64,000 bases of DNA from Rhodococcus rhodochrous (GTDB lineage Bacteria > Actinomycetota > Actinomycetes > Mycobacteriales > Mycobacteriaceae): positions 3,782,001-3,846,000 of the forward strand of contig NZ_CP027557.1 of NCBI RefSeq assembly GCF_014854695.1. Reading direction: 5' to 3'. Both the position numbers and the translations under genes were made by a program. The notes beneath the pieces were generated by a model. The model did no database searches and was not told the DNA's origin. It was given only the letters and a program-made list of their open reading frames with translations. Positions 1 to 8,892 of the stretch are shown here, piece after piece; position 1 is the stretch's first letter; each line of letters begins with the position of its first letter.

Positions 1-244
<244 letters not shown>

Positions 245-1048
245 TCAGCGATCGAAGGTCACCGTCACCGGTGCATGGTCGGACCAACGCTGGTCGTAGC
301 TCGCTGCGCGTTCGACGCGGGCCTCGGTTGCGCGGGCCGCCAGGCCCGGGGTCACGAGGTGGTAGTCGATGCGCCAGCCTGCATCGGTGTCGAATGCCTT
401 GCCGCGGTACGACCACCACGAATAGGGGCCAGCGACGTCGCCGTGGAGGTCGCGTACCACGTCGCGCCAGCCGGCCTCGAGGAGGTCGCCGACCCACGCG
501 CGCTCCTCGGGCAGGAAGCCGGACTTCTTGACGTTGCCCTTCCAGTTCTTGATGTCCCGCTCGGTGGGGGCGATGTTCCAGTCGCCGCACACCACCATGT
601 CGCGACCTGCGGCCGTCACCGCGGCGTACCGCTCGGCGAGGTAGGTCGCGAAGCTCTTCATGAAGTGTTCCTTCTCGTCCTGCTTCGGCGTCTGCGCTTC
701 ACCGGTCGGCAGATACAGGCTCCCCACCGTCACATCGCCGAAGTCGGCCTCGATGTAGCGGCCGGCCGACGCGAACTCGTCGACGTCGAATCCGACGCAG
801 ACCGCGTCCGCCGGTACGCGCGAGAGGATCGCCACCCCGGCGCGGCCCTTGGCCGAGGACTCCGCGCCGACGCAGTGCCATCCGGCCTCGAGTGCCGGGG
901 CGATCGCGGCGTGGAACTGCTTCTCGGTGGCCCGCACCTCCTGCAGGCACACGATGTCGGCGGCCGACGAGGCGAGCCAGTCGACGAGACCCTTGGCTGC
1001 GGCTGCGCGCACGCCGTTGACGTTCACGGTGGTGATCACGAGAGGCAC
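245..1048 (-). CDS. Exodeoxyribonuclease III family AP endonuclease (paralogue 1)
   Basis: A 267-residue endonuclease/exonuclease/phosphatase-fold protein that would cut DNA at abasic sites in base-excision repair. Visible family motifs are TVNVNGVR at the start, LQEVRAT (catalytic Glu), GDWNIAP (the GDFNIAP-type loop with the catalytic Asp), SWWSYRGKAFD, WRIDYHLVTP and the C-terminal SDHAPVTVTF with the Asp-His pair. I chose the GTG at 1048 because the conserved fold begins immediately after it (PLVITTVNVNG); upstream in-frame codons carry no family similarity. It is adjacent to trpS on the same strand, 75 bases apart. A second paralogue lies at 30890-31804, so the two may differ in substrate or growth phase. 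Family is certain; the choice between xthA and exoA naming is not. Confidence 0.9.
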   Translation of the reverse strand: MPLVITTVNVNGVRAAAAKGLVDWLASSAADIVCLQEVRATEKQFHAAIAPALEAGWHCVGAESSAKGRAGVAILSRVPADAVCVGFDVDEFASAGRYIEADFGDVTVGSLYLPTGEAQTPKQDEKEHFMKSFATYLAERYAAVTAAGRDMVVCGDWNIAPTERDIKNWKGNVKKSGFLPEERAWVGDLLEAGWRDVVRDLHGDVAGPYSWWSYRGKAFDTDAGWRIDYHLVTPGLAARATEARVERAASYDQRWSDHAPVTVTFDR

Positions 1049-1219
1049 CGGGTCACCGTAGCCGACGCCGGCGACGCGACTGCCCCACTGTGGGAGAAGC
1101 CTCCCGTGAGGATGGTTCACCCCACGACCGGACGTTCCACAAGACGGATCAGGAAGACCAATTTCTCTCATCCAACGGAACACATCAACAATATTCCAGG
1201 GCAAATGCTTCATTGATCC

Positions 1220-1250
1220 ATTCTACGGATTGCCTGAACCGTTCTACGGA
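1220..1250. promoter_or_regulatory. Repeated TTCTACGGA half-sites before the IclR operon
   Basis: The nonamer TTCTACGGA occurs at 1221-1229 and again at 1242-1250, exactly 21 bases apart, about two turns of the helix. The first copy sits in a weak palindrome with ATCC and GGAT arms. Both copies lie just upstream of the IclR-type gene that starts at 1266, a usual place for an autoregulatory IclR operator. Assignment as the operator is inference from position and spacing. Confidence 0.45.
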
Positions 1251-1265
1251 CCTAGAGTGACTCGC

Positions 1266-2042
1266 ATGACACAGGCATCGACGGTCACCGGAGCCGACGG
1301 CGGCGTGCGAAGCGTCGCCCGCGCGTTCGATCTGCTCAGCGCTTTCGACGCCGAGCATCCGATCCGGACGCTGCGCGAACTCGTCGAGATCACCGGGCTC
1401 CCCAAGTCGACGGTGGTGCGCCTCCTGGGCACCCTCACCACGCAGGGGATCGTCGCCACCCGCGGTGACTCGACGACCTACAGCGTCGGCCCCGCCTTCC
1501 TCCGCTGGATAGGTCTGGCCGACGCGATGTGGGAGATCGGTGCCGAGGCACGGCGATCGATGACGGAACTGCGCGATCGCTGTGGAGAGACCGTCAACGT
1601 CTACATCCGACAGGACCTGCACCGCCTCTCCGTCGCTCAGGTCGAGGGCACGACGACGGTCCGCAGCGTCGTCCAGGTGGGCGCGCAGTACCCGCTCGTC
1701 GTCGGCGCCGCCGGCCGGATCCTGCTCGGTGGCTGCCCGGACGACGTCCTCCAGGCTCTCGCCGAGCAGGAGGGCACGACGAGCACGGCGGACCTGAGGT
1801 CCGAGGCCGCCGGAGCGCGGGAGGCGGGTTACGCCATCACCCACGGCGATCGGGAGCTCGGCGCTTCCGCGGTCGCCGCGCCGATCCTGTCCGCCGACGG
1901 CCGTGTCATCGCAGCCCTGTCGATCAGTGGCCCCACGTCGCGCTTCACCGCCGACCGGGTCGCCGCCTATGTCGATGCCGTAACCGACACCGCCCGGCAG
2001 ATCAGTGCTGCCGGGCTCGGAACCGTGGAGGCCTTCCTGTGA
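1266..2042 (+). CDS. IclR-family transcriptional regulator
   Basis: A 258-residue cytoplasmic regulator. The N-terminal winged helix-turn-helix spans roughly residues 12-75 (SVARAFDLLSAFD, then LRELVEITGLPKSTVVRLL as the recognition region). The C-terminal IclR effector domain follows, with a GAAGRILLG-type segment and AAPILSADGRVIAALSISGP near the end. I prefer the ATG at 1266 to an in-frame ATG at 1230, because 1230 would add a poorly conserved tail overlapping the repeated half-sites. Its stop overlaps the GTG of the next gene by four bases, so it is co-translated with the CoA-transferase and aconitase-like genes. IclR proteins usually sense small organic acids, so it probably controls the catabolic genes it is fused to. 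Confidence 0.92.
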   Translation: MTQASTVTGADGGVRSVARAFDLLSAFDAEHPIRTLRELVEITGLPKSTVVRLLGTLTTQGIVATRGDSTTYSVGPAFLRWIGLADAMWEIGAEARRSMTELRDRCGETVNVYIRQDLHRLSVAQVEGTTTVRSVVQVGAQYPLVVGAAGRILLGGCPDDVLQALAEQEGTTSTADLRSEAAGAREAGYAITHGDRELGASAVAAPILSADGRVIAALSISGPTSRFTADRVAAYVDAVTDTARQISAAGLGTVEAFL

Positions 2043-3241
2043 CCACAAACCTTCTCGAGGGCGTGCGCGTCCTCGACATGACCAACGTTCTGGCCGGCCC
2101 CTTCGCGGGTTACCAACTGGCCCTGCTCGGCGCGGATGTCGTCAAGGTGGAGACCGCCGGCAGCGGCGACCTGGCCCGCCAGCTCGGCGCCGATCCCGAC
2201 CTCAGCGCCGAATACATGGGGGTGTCCTTCCTCGCCCAGAACGCCGGCAAGCGCTCGGTCACGGTCAACCTCAAGACCGAAGGTGGCAAGAAGGTCTTCG
2301 AGCAGCTACTCGCGGACGCCGACGTGCTGCTCGAGAACTTCCGCCCGGGCGTGCTCGCCCGCCTCGGCTTCGACTGGGAACGCCTGCACGAACTCAATCC
2401 GCGCCTGATCTACTGCGCTGTCTCGGGATTCGGCGCCACCGGCCCGATGAGCAGCCGACCCGCCTACGACCAGGTGGTCCAGGGACTGTCCGGCATCATG
2501 AGCGTCACCGGCGACACCGAATCCGCGCCGCTGCGCGTCGGATATCCCGTCTGCGACAGCTTCGGCGGTATGGCCGCGGCCATGACGGTGTGCGCCGCCA
2601 TCGTCCGCCAGCGACAGACCGGGCAGGGCGCGTATCTGGACACGTCGATGCTCGACGCGGCCATCACCTCGATGGGCTGGGTGGTCTCCAACCATCTGGT
2701 GACCGGCAAGGAGCCGGTACCGATGGGCAACGAGAACATGACCTCGGCGCCGTCGGGTGCGTTCCGGACTGCCGACGGTGTCCTCAACATCGCAGCGAAC
2801 AAGCAGGAACAGTACGAGATCCTGTGCACGGTGCTCGGCCGCGAGGAGCTCGTCACCGACCCCCGTTTCGTCACCCGCGAGGACCGCAAGCGCAACCGCG
2901 AGATCCTGCGCGACGAACTGGAGATCTCGCTCAAGGAGAAGACGGCGGCCGAGTGGGACGAGATTCTGCTCGACACCGGCGTTCCTGCTGCGCCCGTCGC
3001 TCCGGTGTCGGAAGCGCTGCGCTCGGATCAGATCCGCCACCGCGGGTTGATCTCCGAACTGGATGTGGCGGCCGGATCCGGCACCGTCCAGGTCCTCGGT
3101 CTGCCCACGCACGTCGACGGTGAGTCGGTCCGTCCCGATACTGCACCGCCGACGCTCGGAGAGCACACCGACGAGATCCTCCGCGAGATCGGTTTCAGCG
3201 ACGAGCAGATCACCCGCTTCCGGGAAGAAGGCGCGGTATGA
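2039..3241 (+). CDS. CaiB/BaiF family (class III) CoA-transferase
   Basis: A 400-residue enzyme expected to move CoA between a CoA-thioester and a free carboxylic acid through an aspartyl-CoA intermediate. The family start (LLEGVRVLDMTNVLAGPFAG, ALLGADVVKVE) and the RPGVLARLGFDW and GFGATGP segments are all present, and a typical catalytic-Asp region follows GYPVCDSFGGMAAAMTVCAAI / GQGAYLDTSMLDA. The GTG start at 2039 gives the normal family length and overlaps the IclR stop as GTGA; its own stop overlaps the next start as ATGA. This coupling to an aconitase-type hydratase suggests activation of a branched or unsaturated di- or tricarboxylate. The true substrate cannot be read from the sequence. 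Confidence 0.9.
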   Translation: MTTNLLEGVRVLDMTNVLAGPFAGYQLALLGADVVKVETAGSGDLARQLGADPDLSAEYMGVSFLAQNAGKRSVTVNLKTEGGKKVFEQLLADADVLLENFRPGVLARLGFDWERLHELNPRLIYCAVSGFGATGPMSSRPAYDQVVQGLSGIMSVTGDTESAPLRVGYPVCDSFGGMAAAMTVCAAIVRQRQTGQGAYLDTSMLDAAITSMGWVVSNHLVTGKEPVPMGNENMTSAPSGAFRTADGVLNIAANKQEQYEILCTVLGREELVTDPRFVTREDRKRNREILRDELEISLKEKTAAEWDEILLDTGVPAAPVAPVSEALRSDQIRHRGLISELDVAAGSGTVQVLGLPTHVDGESVRPDTAPPTLGEHTDEILREIGFSDEQITRFREEGAV

Positions 3242-5874
3242 CGACCGATCCCTTCCGCTCTCTGACCGCGCTGCCGGTCGCGGACGAGGCCGGCACTCCC
3301 CTGCACTACTACAGCCTGGCCGAGGCCGAAGCGCACGGCGCCGGACCGATCTCCGACCTGCCGTGGTCGCTGAGGACGCTCGTCGAGGGCATCCTGCGTC
3401 ACCAGGGTCATCCGCAGGCGCTGCCCGAGCACGTCCACGCCGTCACCCGCCGCGACGAGACGGCCGCTATCCCGTTCTTCCCGGGTCGCGTGCTGTTCCA
3501 GGACGCCTCGGGCATCCCGGTGCTGGCCGACATGATCACCCTGCTCGAACGTGCCCGGGCCGAGGGTCTGGACACGTCCGCACTGGAACCGGCGCTGCCC
3601 CTCGACCTGGTCGTGGATCACGCACTCGAGGTGGACGAATACGCGAATCCCGAAGCGGCACTTCGCAACATCGATCTGGAGTACGAGCGTCACCGCGATC
3701 GGTACCGCTTCCTGCGCTGGGCGCAGGACCGGCTTCCCGACCTCCGGGTCGTGCCTCCGGGGCTCGGCATCTGTCACCAGCTGAACCTCGAGGTCCTCGC
3801 ACCGGTCGTGACCACGACCGAATCCGAATCCGAGGGCCGTCACGTCGCAGCGTTGGACAGCCTGGTCGGCACCGACTCGCACACCACGATGATCAACGCT
3901 CTCGGCGTCACCGGCTGGGGCGTCGGCGGCATCGAGGCCACCGCCGCCGCCCTCGGGCAGGCCGTCATGATCCGCGTGCCCCGCGTCGTCGGCATCGAGC
4001 TCACCGGACGTCTCGCCCCCGGGGTGTTCGCCTCCGATCTCGCCCTCACCCTCGCCGAGAAGCTGCGCGCACTGAACGTCGTCGGCGCCGTCGTCGAGTT
4101 CCACGGTCCGGGCCTGGAGGCATTGTCGGTGCCCGACCGCGCAACCGTCGCCAACATGGCACCCGAATACGGGGCGACGATGGCGTGGTTCCCCGCCGAT
4201 CGCCGGACGATCGAGTACCTGGCCGCAACGGGCCGCTCCCCCGAGCGTGTCCGGCTCGCCGAGCAGTACCTGAGAGCCCAGGGTCTGTTCCGCACCCCGA
4301 GCAGCCCGGCACCCCGGTTCGAGACCGGTCTGTCGATCGACCTCGGGAGCATCACCACCACCCTCGCCGGACCGTCCCGGCCGCACGACGCCTTGTCGCC
4401 CGCCGAGGTTCCGGCCTCCCGCGGCGAGAGCGGACCGCTCGATGGCGACATTGCGATCGCCGCGATCACCAGCTGCACCAACACGTCCAATCCCCGATCG
4501 CTGGTCGCAGCGGGTCTGCTGGCGCGCAACGCCGTCGCGGCCGGTCTGCGTCCGCCGGCCTGGACGAAGACGTCGTTCACGCCCGGCTCGCGGGCGGCCG
4601 CCGATCTGTTGGCCTCGGCGGGTCTGCAGGACCACCTCGACCGGCTCGGCTTCCAGGTCGCGGGATTCGGATGCGGCACCTGCATGGGCAATTCCGGGCC
4701 GCTCAGCCCGGCCCTGTCCGGAGCCGACCGGGCGAAGGACACCGCGCTCGCGGCGGTGCTGTCGGGCAACCGCAACTTCACCGGACGCATCCACCCGGCC
4801 GTCGCACACGCCTACCTCGCCTCCCCCGCGATGGTCGTGGCCTACGCCCTCGCGGGCAACGTCCGCATCGATGTGACGAGCGAACCGATCGGGCGGGCCG
4901 AGAACGGCACCGACGTCACCCTCGCCGACCTGTGGCCCTCCGACGAGGAGATCGACGCGCTGCTGGCCGAGCACGAGGCCACCGCACTCGGGCGCGACGC
5001 GCACCGGGAGTTGACCACCACGCGCTGGCAGGAACTCGAGTACCCGCGCGGCGAGCACTACCGCTGGGACGGGGAGGCCGGCAGCATCCGTCGCCCGCCC
5101 TTCACCGACCCGGAGCTGACGTCTCCCACCCTCACGGGGGATCTGACCGCGCGGCCTCTGCTGGTCCTCGGCGATGCGGTCACCACCGACCACATCTCGC
5201 CGGTCGCACGGGTCCTGCCGGACTCCGCAGCAGGGCGTTGGCTCCGCGAGCGCGGTGTGGGCGACCGGGCGCTGGGCACTTTCAGCTCCCGGCGGCTCAA
5301 TCACGACGTCATGATCCGGGGTGGCTTCGCCAACACCCGCCTCGCAAATCTGCTCGTGCCCGAGAAGCAGGGTGGCTGGACGCGCACGGCACCCGGTGAG
5401 GAGCCGGTGCCCGTCCACGAGGCCGCCGAGTACCACCGCCGGCAGGGCACGCCGGTCGTGGTGGTCGCCGGTGAACTGTACGGCGCCGGATCGGCGCGGG
5501 ACTGGGCCGCGAAGGTCACTCGGCTGCTCGGCATCCGCGCGGTCCTCGCCCGTAGCTTCGAACGCATCCATCGCACCAATCTGGTCGCGATGGGCGTCCT
5601 GCCGATCCAGTGGCAGGGACCCACCCCGGAGACCTTCGACGGCAGTGAGGATATCGACCTGATCGGACTGGCCGATCTCGGATCGACCACCGAGATCACC
5701 GTCCGGGTCCGCCGTGCGGGCGAGATCGCGTGGGAGGGCACGGCGCTCTGTCGGATCGACACTCCCCTCGAGTGGGAATGGCTGCGCGCCGGGGGTCTGT
5801 TCGGCCACCTGCTGACCGAGCAGACGGAGCGGCAGCGGGCAACGGAGCCCGAACCGGTGGGCGCACACCGGTAG
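3238..5874 (+). CDS. Aconitase A-family hydratase, divergent paralogue
   Basis: An 878-residue iron-sulfur hydro-lyase of the AcnA/IRP type. Landmarks in order: QDASGIPVLADM near residue 90, ICHQLNLEVL, LVGTDSHTTMINALG, SCTNTSNPRS with the first cluster cysteine, GFGCGTCMGNSG with the other two, TTDHISP, and the swivel domain with GELYGAGSARDWAAK and SFERIHRTNLVAMGVLPIQ. The catalytic serine and following arginine of the SSR motif are kept, but the middle Ser is Ala (SAR). In mitochondrial aconitase that second Ser helps bind substrate, so the substrate may not be citrate/isocitrate. It is the last gene of an operon with IclR and CoA-transferase genes, unlike the housekeeping TCA aconitase. 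A mesaconate-, itaconate- or methylaconitate-like substrate is possible; this is inference. Confidence 0.85.
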   Translation: MTTDPFRSLTALPVADEAGTPLHYYSLAEAEAHGAGPISDLPWSLRTLVEGILRHQGHPQALPEHVHAVTRRDETAAIPFFPGRVLFQDASGIPVLADMITLLERARAEGLDTSALEPALPLDLVVDHALEVDEYANPEAALRNIDLEYERHRDRYRFLRWAQDRLPDLRVVPPGLGICHQLNLEVLAPVVTTTESESEGRHVAALDSLVGTDSHTTMINALGVTGWGVGGIEATAAALGQAVMIRVPRVVGIELTGRLAPGVFASDLALTLAEKLRALNVVGAVVEFHGPGLEALSVPDRATVANMAPEYGATMAWFPADRRTIEYLAATGRSPERVRLAEQYLRAQGLFRTPSSPAPRFETGLSIDLGSITTTLAGPSRPHDALSPAEVPASRGESGPLDGDIAIAAITSCTNTSNPRSLVAAGLLARNAVAAGLRPPAWTKTSFTPGSRAAADLLASAGLQDHLDRLGFQVAGFGCGTCMGNSGPLSPALSGADRAKDTALAAVLSGNRNFTGRIHPAVAHAYLASPAMVVAYALAGNVRIDVTSEPIGRAENGTDVTLADLWPSDEEIDALLAEHEATALGRDAHRELTTTRWQELEYPRGEHYRWDGEAGSIRRPPFTDPELTSPTLTGDLTARPLLVLGDAVTTDHISPVARVLPDSAAGRWLRERGVGDRALGTFSSRRLNHDVMIRGGFANTRLANLLVPEKQGGWTRTAPGEEPVPVHEAAEYHRRQGTPVVVVAGELYGAGSARDWAAKVTRLLGIRAVLARSFERIHRTNLVAMGVLPIQWQGPTPETFDGSEDIDLIGLADLGSTTEITVRVRRAGEIAWEGTALCRIDTPLEWEWLRAGGLFGHLLTEQTERQRATEPEPVGAHR

Positions 5875-5884
5875 ACGAGTGGAT

Positions 5885-5920
5885 CGACGGGGACGTCCTC
5901 CGAGGAGGACGTCCCCGTCG
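5885..5920. terminator. Bidirectional hairpin terminator
   Basis: Perfect 17-bp inverted repeat: arms 5885-5901 and 5904-5920, core GACGGGGACGTCCTC. It lies between the convergent aconitase-like gene and the membrane-protein gene whose stop follows directly at 5921. There is no clear U-tract, as is common in this GC-rich group. Confidence 0.75.
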
Positions 5921-7135
5921 TCATGTCCGGTCCGCCGGAGCGACACGGGCGACGGTGCGCGCCCGCACGATCAGATGACGGAGCGGCGGGACGGACCCCT
6001 CCGCTCGACCGTTCCTCCGGCCACCGTCGAGCTCGGCGCGCCGCACCCGGTACCGCTCGCGCAACACCGCGGCGCGCAGGGCGGCGATGACACCCGGGAA
6101 CCGACCCCGACGGCCGACCCCGACGGTGCCGAGGAGCAGGACGGCGGCCGGCAGCACTATCCAGGCGTACAGGACGGCGGCGGAGGCGATCGCCTCGGCG
6201 ACGGCGTCCTCGTCGAGTGCCGCCCACACGATTCCCGCACCGACCACGACGTAGAGGGTGCCACCCAGGGCCGCGGCCAGGACCGCGCCGACGTATCGGC
6301 GGAGCAACCAGCAGCGGACCGTCCACAGCACGAGGACGACAGCCGTGAACATCGTGATCGCGGACGTGACCACCACGAAAGCGACGTCCGAGGAGTCCAG
6401 GAGGGGCCCGGAACCCGACTCGTCGTCGAACACCACGATCATGAGGAGCCCCGTCACCACCGTGACGACGGCCAGGACCGCGAGTTCGACGGCGAGCGCC
6501 GCGAAGGGGTGGCCGGCGACCCGCGGGTCGTCCGGTCGCAGCCTCGCCGCCGTGGCGAGCAGTTCGCGTCGGCGCAGCAGTGACGCCTCCCGGCGCAGAC
6601 GACGGCGGGCACCGACGCCGCGCTGGGTCGCGAGGAACAGATCCTGGCTGAGCACCACGATCACGAAGACCGCCGGGAACAGCAGCAGCGCCGCCAGATC
6701 CACGGAGTGCGGGAGGCCGTCGAGCAGCGCAGCGACGAAGGTCATCGTCGCCCCGACGCCGAACACCGACCCGCACAATTCGAGGTGTTCGAGGCGCAGC
6801 GCCTCGGTCGATCGGGACGAACCCTCGGCGGTGATGGCGGGGCCGAGCGACCACGCGATGAGATTGAGCGCAATGACGAGGGCGGCGAGCACCCCGAGGA
6901 CGGCGGCGGCCTCACCCATCGTGAGGGTGGTGAGCACGCCGCTGCGCACCGGCGTGGACCGGTCGTAGGCCAGTTCGTCGGTGCGGCGGGCGATCGCATG
7001 GATCAGGTTGGGGGCGAGGGCGACCGGCAGGTAGGCCAGCGCCGAGCCGAACATCAGCATCCACACCCGCGTCCAGAACCGTCGGCGGGCGTGCGCTCCG
7101 CCGCGGCCTTCGGAGTCGGTGGCAGTGGTGGTCAC
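5921..7135 (-). CDS. Polytopic membrane protein of unknown function
   Basis: A 404-residue protein that I do not recognise. After a short basic N-terminus (ARRRFWTR) it has a hydrophobic segment near residues 27-43, another at about 75-95, and further strong segments around 125-165, 215-235, 250-275, 280-305 and 315-335, so seven or eight membrane spans are likely. An arginine-rich loop (RRRLRREASLLRRRELLA) lies in the middle, and the C-terminus is basic and cytoplasmic-looking. No catalytic motif is visible. It is monocistronic, between two terminators, and convergent with the aconitase-like gene. The ATG at 7135 is the first start and is followed by a plausible polar leader. Confidence 0.7.
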   Translation of the reverse strand: MTTTATDSEGRGGAHARRRFWTRVWMLMFGSALAYLPVALAPNLIHAIARRTDELAYDRSTPVRSGVLTTLTMGEAAAVLGVLAALVIALNLIAWSLGPAITAEGSSRSTEALRLEHLELCGSVFGVGATMTFVAALLDGLPHSVDLAALLLFPAVFVIVVLSQDLFLATQRGVGARRRLRREASLLRRRELLATAARLRPDDPRVAGHPFAALAVELAVLAVVTVVTGLLMIVVFDDESGSGPLLDSSDVAFVVVTSAITMFTAVVLVLWTVRCWLLRRYVGAVLAAALGGTLYVVVGAGIVWAALDEDAVAEAIASAAVLYAWIVLPAAVLLLGTVGVGRRGRFPGVIAALRAAVLRERYRVRRAELDGGRRNGRAEGSVPPLRHLIVRARTVARVAPADRT

Positions 7136-7222
7136 GGCCGTCCTCCTCCCGGGCCCTACGGTGATGCGACTGACAGTGGTACACGAAACGGTAGCCGGTG
7201 CCGGGAGTGCTCGGGAAACACG

Positions 7223-7253
7223 ACACGGGACGCCCGATTCGGGCGTCCCGTGT
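7223..7253 (-). terminator. Hairpin terminator downstream of icd
   Basis: Inverted repeat with 14-bp perfect arms (7223-7236 and 7240-7253, core ACACGGGACGCCCG) and a three-base loop. It lies 28 bases past the stop of icd on the reverse strand and upstream of the membrane-protein gene. Confidence 0.75.
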
Positions 7254-7280
7254 ACATGCTGTCGAGAACGGAGCGGAAGA

Positions 7281-8498
7281 TCAGGCGCGAGCCTTCTGCA
7301 GGTTCTCGTCGAGTGCGGCGAGGAACTCCTCGGTGGTCAGCCAGCCCTGCTCGGGGCCGACGAGCAGTGCGAGGTCCTTGGTCATCTGACCGGCTTCGAC
7401 GGTTTTGATGACGACGTCCTCGAGCTGCTGCGCGAACTCGATGACCTCGGGGGTGTTGTCCAGCTTGCCGCGGTGCTCGAGTCCGCGGGTCCAGGCGAAG
7501 ATCGACGCGATCGGGTTGGTCGACGTCGGCTTGCCCTGCTGGTGCTGACGGTAGTGCCGGGTGACGGTGCCGTGTGCGGCCTCCGCTTCGACGGTCTTGC
7601 CGTCCGGGGTCATCAGGACGGAGGTCATCAGACCCAGCGAGCCGTAGCCCTGCGCGACGGTGTCGGACTGGACGTCGCCGTCGTAGTTCTTGCAGGCCCA
7701 GACGTAGCCGCCCTCCCACTTGAGGGACGATGCGACCATGTCGTCGATGAGGCGGTGCTCGTAGGTGAGACCGGCGGCCTCGAACTCGGTCTTGAACTCC
7801 TCGTCGAAGATCCGCTGGAACTCGTCCTTGAACATGCCGTCGTAGGCCTTCAGGATCGTGTTCTTGGTCGACAGGTAGACCGGGTAGTTGCGCTGCAGGC
7901 CGTAGGAGAAGGATGCACGCGCGAAGTCCTGGATGGACTTCTTGTAGTTGTACATACCCATCACGACGCCGCCGTCCTCGGGGATCCGGCAGACCTCGTG
8001 CTGGATCGGCTCGCTGCCGTCCTCGGGCGTGAAGGTGATGGTGACGGTGCCCGGGCGGTCGACCTTGAAGTCGGTGGCGCGGTACTGATCGCCGAACGCG
8101 TGACGGCCGACGACGACGGGCTTGGTCCAGCCCGGCACCAGACGCGGTACGTTCGAGATGATGATGGGCGCGCGGAAGATGGTGCCGCCGAGGATGTTAC
8201 GGATGGTGCCGTTGGGCGACCGCCACATCTTCTTCAGACCGAATTCCTCGACACGCGCTTCGTCGGGGGTGATGGTGGCGCACTTGACGCCGACGTTGTG
8301 CTTCTTGATGGCGTTCGCCGCGTCGACCGTCACCTGGTCGTCGGTGGCGTCGCGGTGTTCCACGCCGAGGTCGTAGTACTCGAGATCCACGTCCAGGTAC
8401 GGGTGGATCAGCTTGTCCTTGATGAACTGCCAGATGATGCGGGTCATCTCGTCGCCGTCGAGTTCGACGACCTTACCTTCAACCTTGATCTTGGACAT
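7281..8498 (-). CDS. icd: NADP-dependent isocitrate dehydrogenase (homodimeric type)
   Basis: A 405-residue TCA-cycle enzyme converting isocitrate to 2-oxoglutarate with reduction of NADP. It is the short eukaryote-like form, equivalent to M. tuberculosis Icd1, not the ~740-residue monomeric form. Visible motifs include [12 protein letters not shown] at the start, [28 protein letters not shown] (substrate-binding Ser-Asn and Arg), the metal-binding region [20 protein letters not shown], and [12 protein letters not shown] for NADP binding. The ATG at 8498 follows an AGGAGG ribosome site in the reverse strand and starts MSKIKV as in the family. It is divergent from metX, as icd1 is from metC-metA in M. 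tuberculosis. Confidence 0.97.
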   Translation of the reverse strand: MSKIKVEGKVVELDGDEMTRIIWQFIKDKLIHPYLDVDLEYYDLGVEHRDATDDQVTVDAANAIKKHNVGVKCATITPDEARVEEFGLKKMWRSPNGTIRNILGGTIFRAPIIISNVPRLVPGWTKPVVVGRHAFGDQYRATDFKVDRPGTVTITFTPEDGSEPIQHEVCRIPEDGGVVMGMYNYKKSIQDFARASFSYGLQRNYPVYLSTKNTILKAYDGMFKDEFQRIFDEEFKTEFEAAGLTYEHRLIDDMVASSLKWEGGYVWACKNYDGDVQSDTVAQGYGSLGLMTSVLMTPDGKTVEAEAAHGTVTRHYRQHQQGKPTSTNPIASIFAWTRGLEHRGKLDNTPEVIEFAQQLEDVVIKTVEAGQMTKDLALLVGPEQGWLTTEEFLAALDENLQKARA

Positions 8499-8753
8499 AT
8501 GCGCTTCGTGTCCTCCTAGGACGTTTCTGTAGGTCCCCAATCGACCGCACTTTGTGGGTGCGATCGCCGTCGGCTCGCGAGCAGCGAGCATGGCCGTGTC
8601 CACGTCCTGGACCGCGGCCAAACATGACAAGCGTACTGCTATTGCCGATGACCGCAAAGCGCCTCGTCCCACCCCCACGCCCTACCGACCGGTAACTTTC
8701 CTGCTGGTCAGGGATGTTCAGAGGGTGCATAGGACCCTGCGACGGAGAGTCGC

Positions 8754-8759
8754 TAGACT
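8754..8759 (+). promoter_or_regulatory. -10 element of the metX leader transcript
   Basis: TAGACT fits an actinobacterial -10 box. Transcription would begin about 7 bases later, immediately before the closing stem of the SAM-IV aptamer at 8769. No convincing -35 box is visible. Confidence 0.55.
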
Positions 8760-8764
8760 GCCGG

Positions 8765-8868
8765 GAAAGTCATGAGTGCCAGCGTCAAGCCCCGGCTTGC
8801 TGGCCGGCAACCCTCCGACCGGGGTGGGGTGCTCCGGGTGATGACACGGTCGGTGGAACCCCACCGAC
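8765..8868 (+). ncRNA. SAM-IV riboswitch upstream of metX
   Basis: The segment matches the actinobacterial SAM-IV aptamer. The core begins GTCATGAGTGCCAGCGTCAA, continues with GCTGGCCGGCAACCCTCC, and ends GGTGGGGTGCTCCGGG then TGATGAC. The outer stem pairs GTCAT (8769-8773) with ATGAC (8841-8845). A following hairpin (GTCGGTGG at 8849-8856 with CCACCGAC at 8861-8868) corresponds to the extra 3' stem of this class. SAM-IV RNAs bind S-adenosylmethionine and turn down methionine synthesis genes. The downstream gene is metX, as expected. Assignment is by remembered consensus and should be solid. Confidence 0.92.
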
Positions 8869-8887
8869 AAGCCTGTTGTCGGGAGGA
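8849..8887 (+). promoter_or_regulatory. Putative expression platform of the SAM-IV switch
   Basis: Two hairpins compete here. GTCGGTGG/CCACCGAC (8849-8868) shares CCGAC at 8864-8868 with a second hairpin, CCGACAA (8864-8870) pairing with TTGTCGG (8876-8882). The second one ends inside the strong ribosome site GGGAGGA (8881-8887) of the leader ORF that starts at 8893. The two folds are mutually exclusive, so ligand binding could change access to this site. The direction of the switch is inference. Confidence 0.55.
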
Positions 8888-8892
8888 CTGAG

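Noticed and set aside
5885-5920. Long perfect inverted repeat as an IS end or att site
   Set aside because: It sits between convergent genes with no transposase or target duplication; a terminator is the simpler reading.
3028-5946. Long reverse-strand open frame opposite the CoA-transferase/aconitase genes
   Set aside because: It lacks any family motif, and the opposite strand has clear conserved enzymes over the same span.
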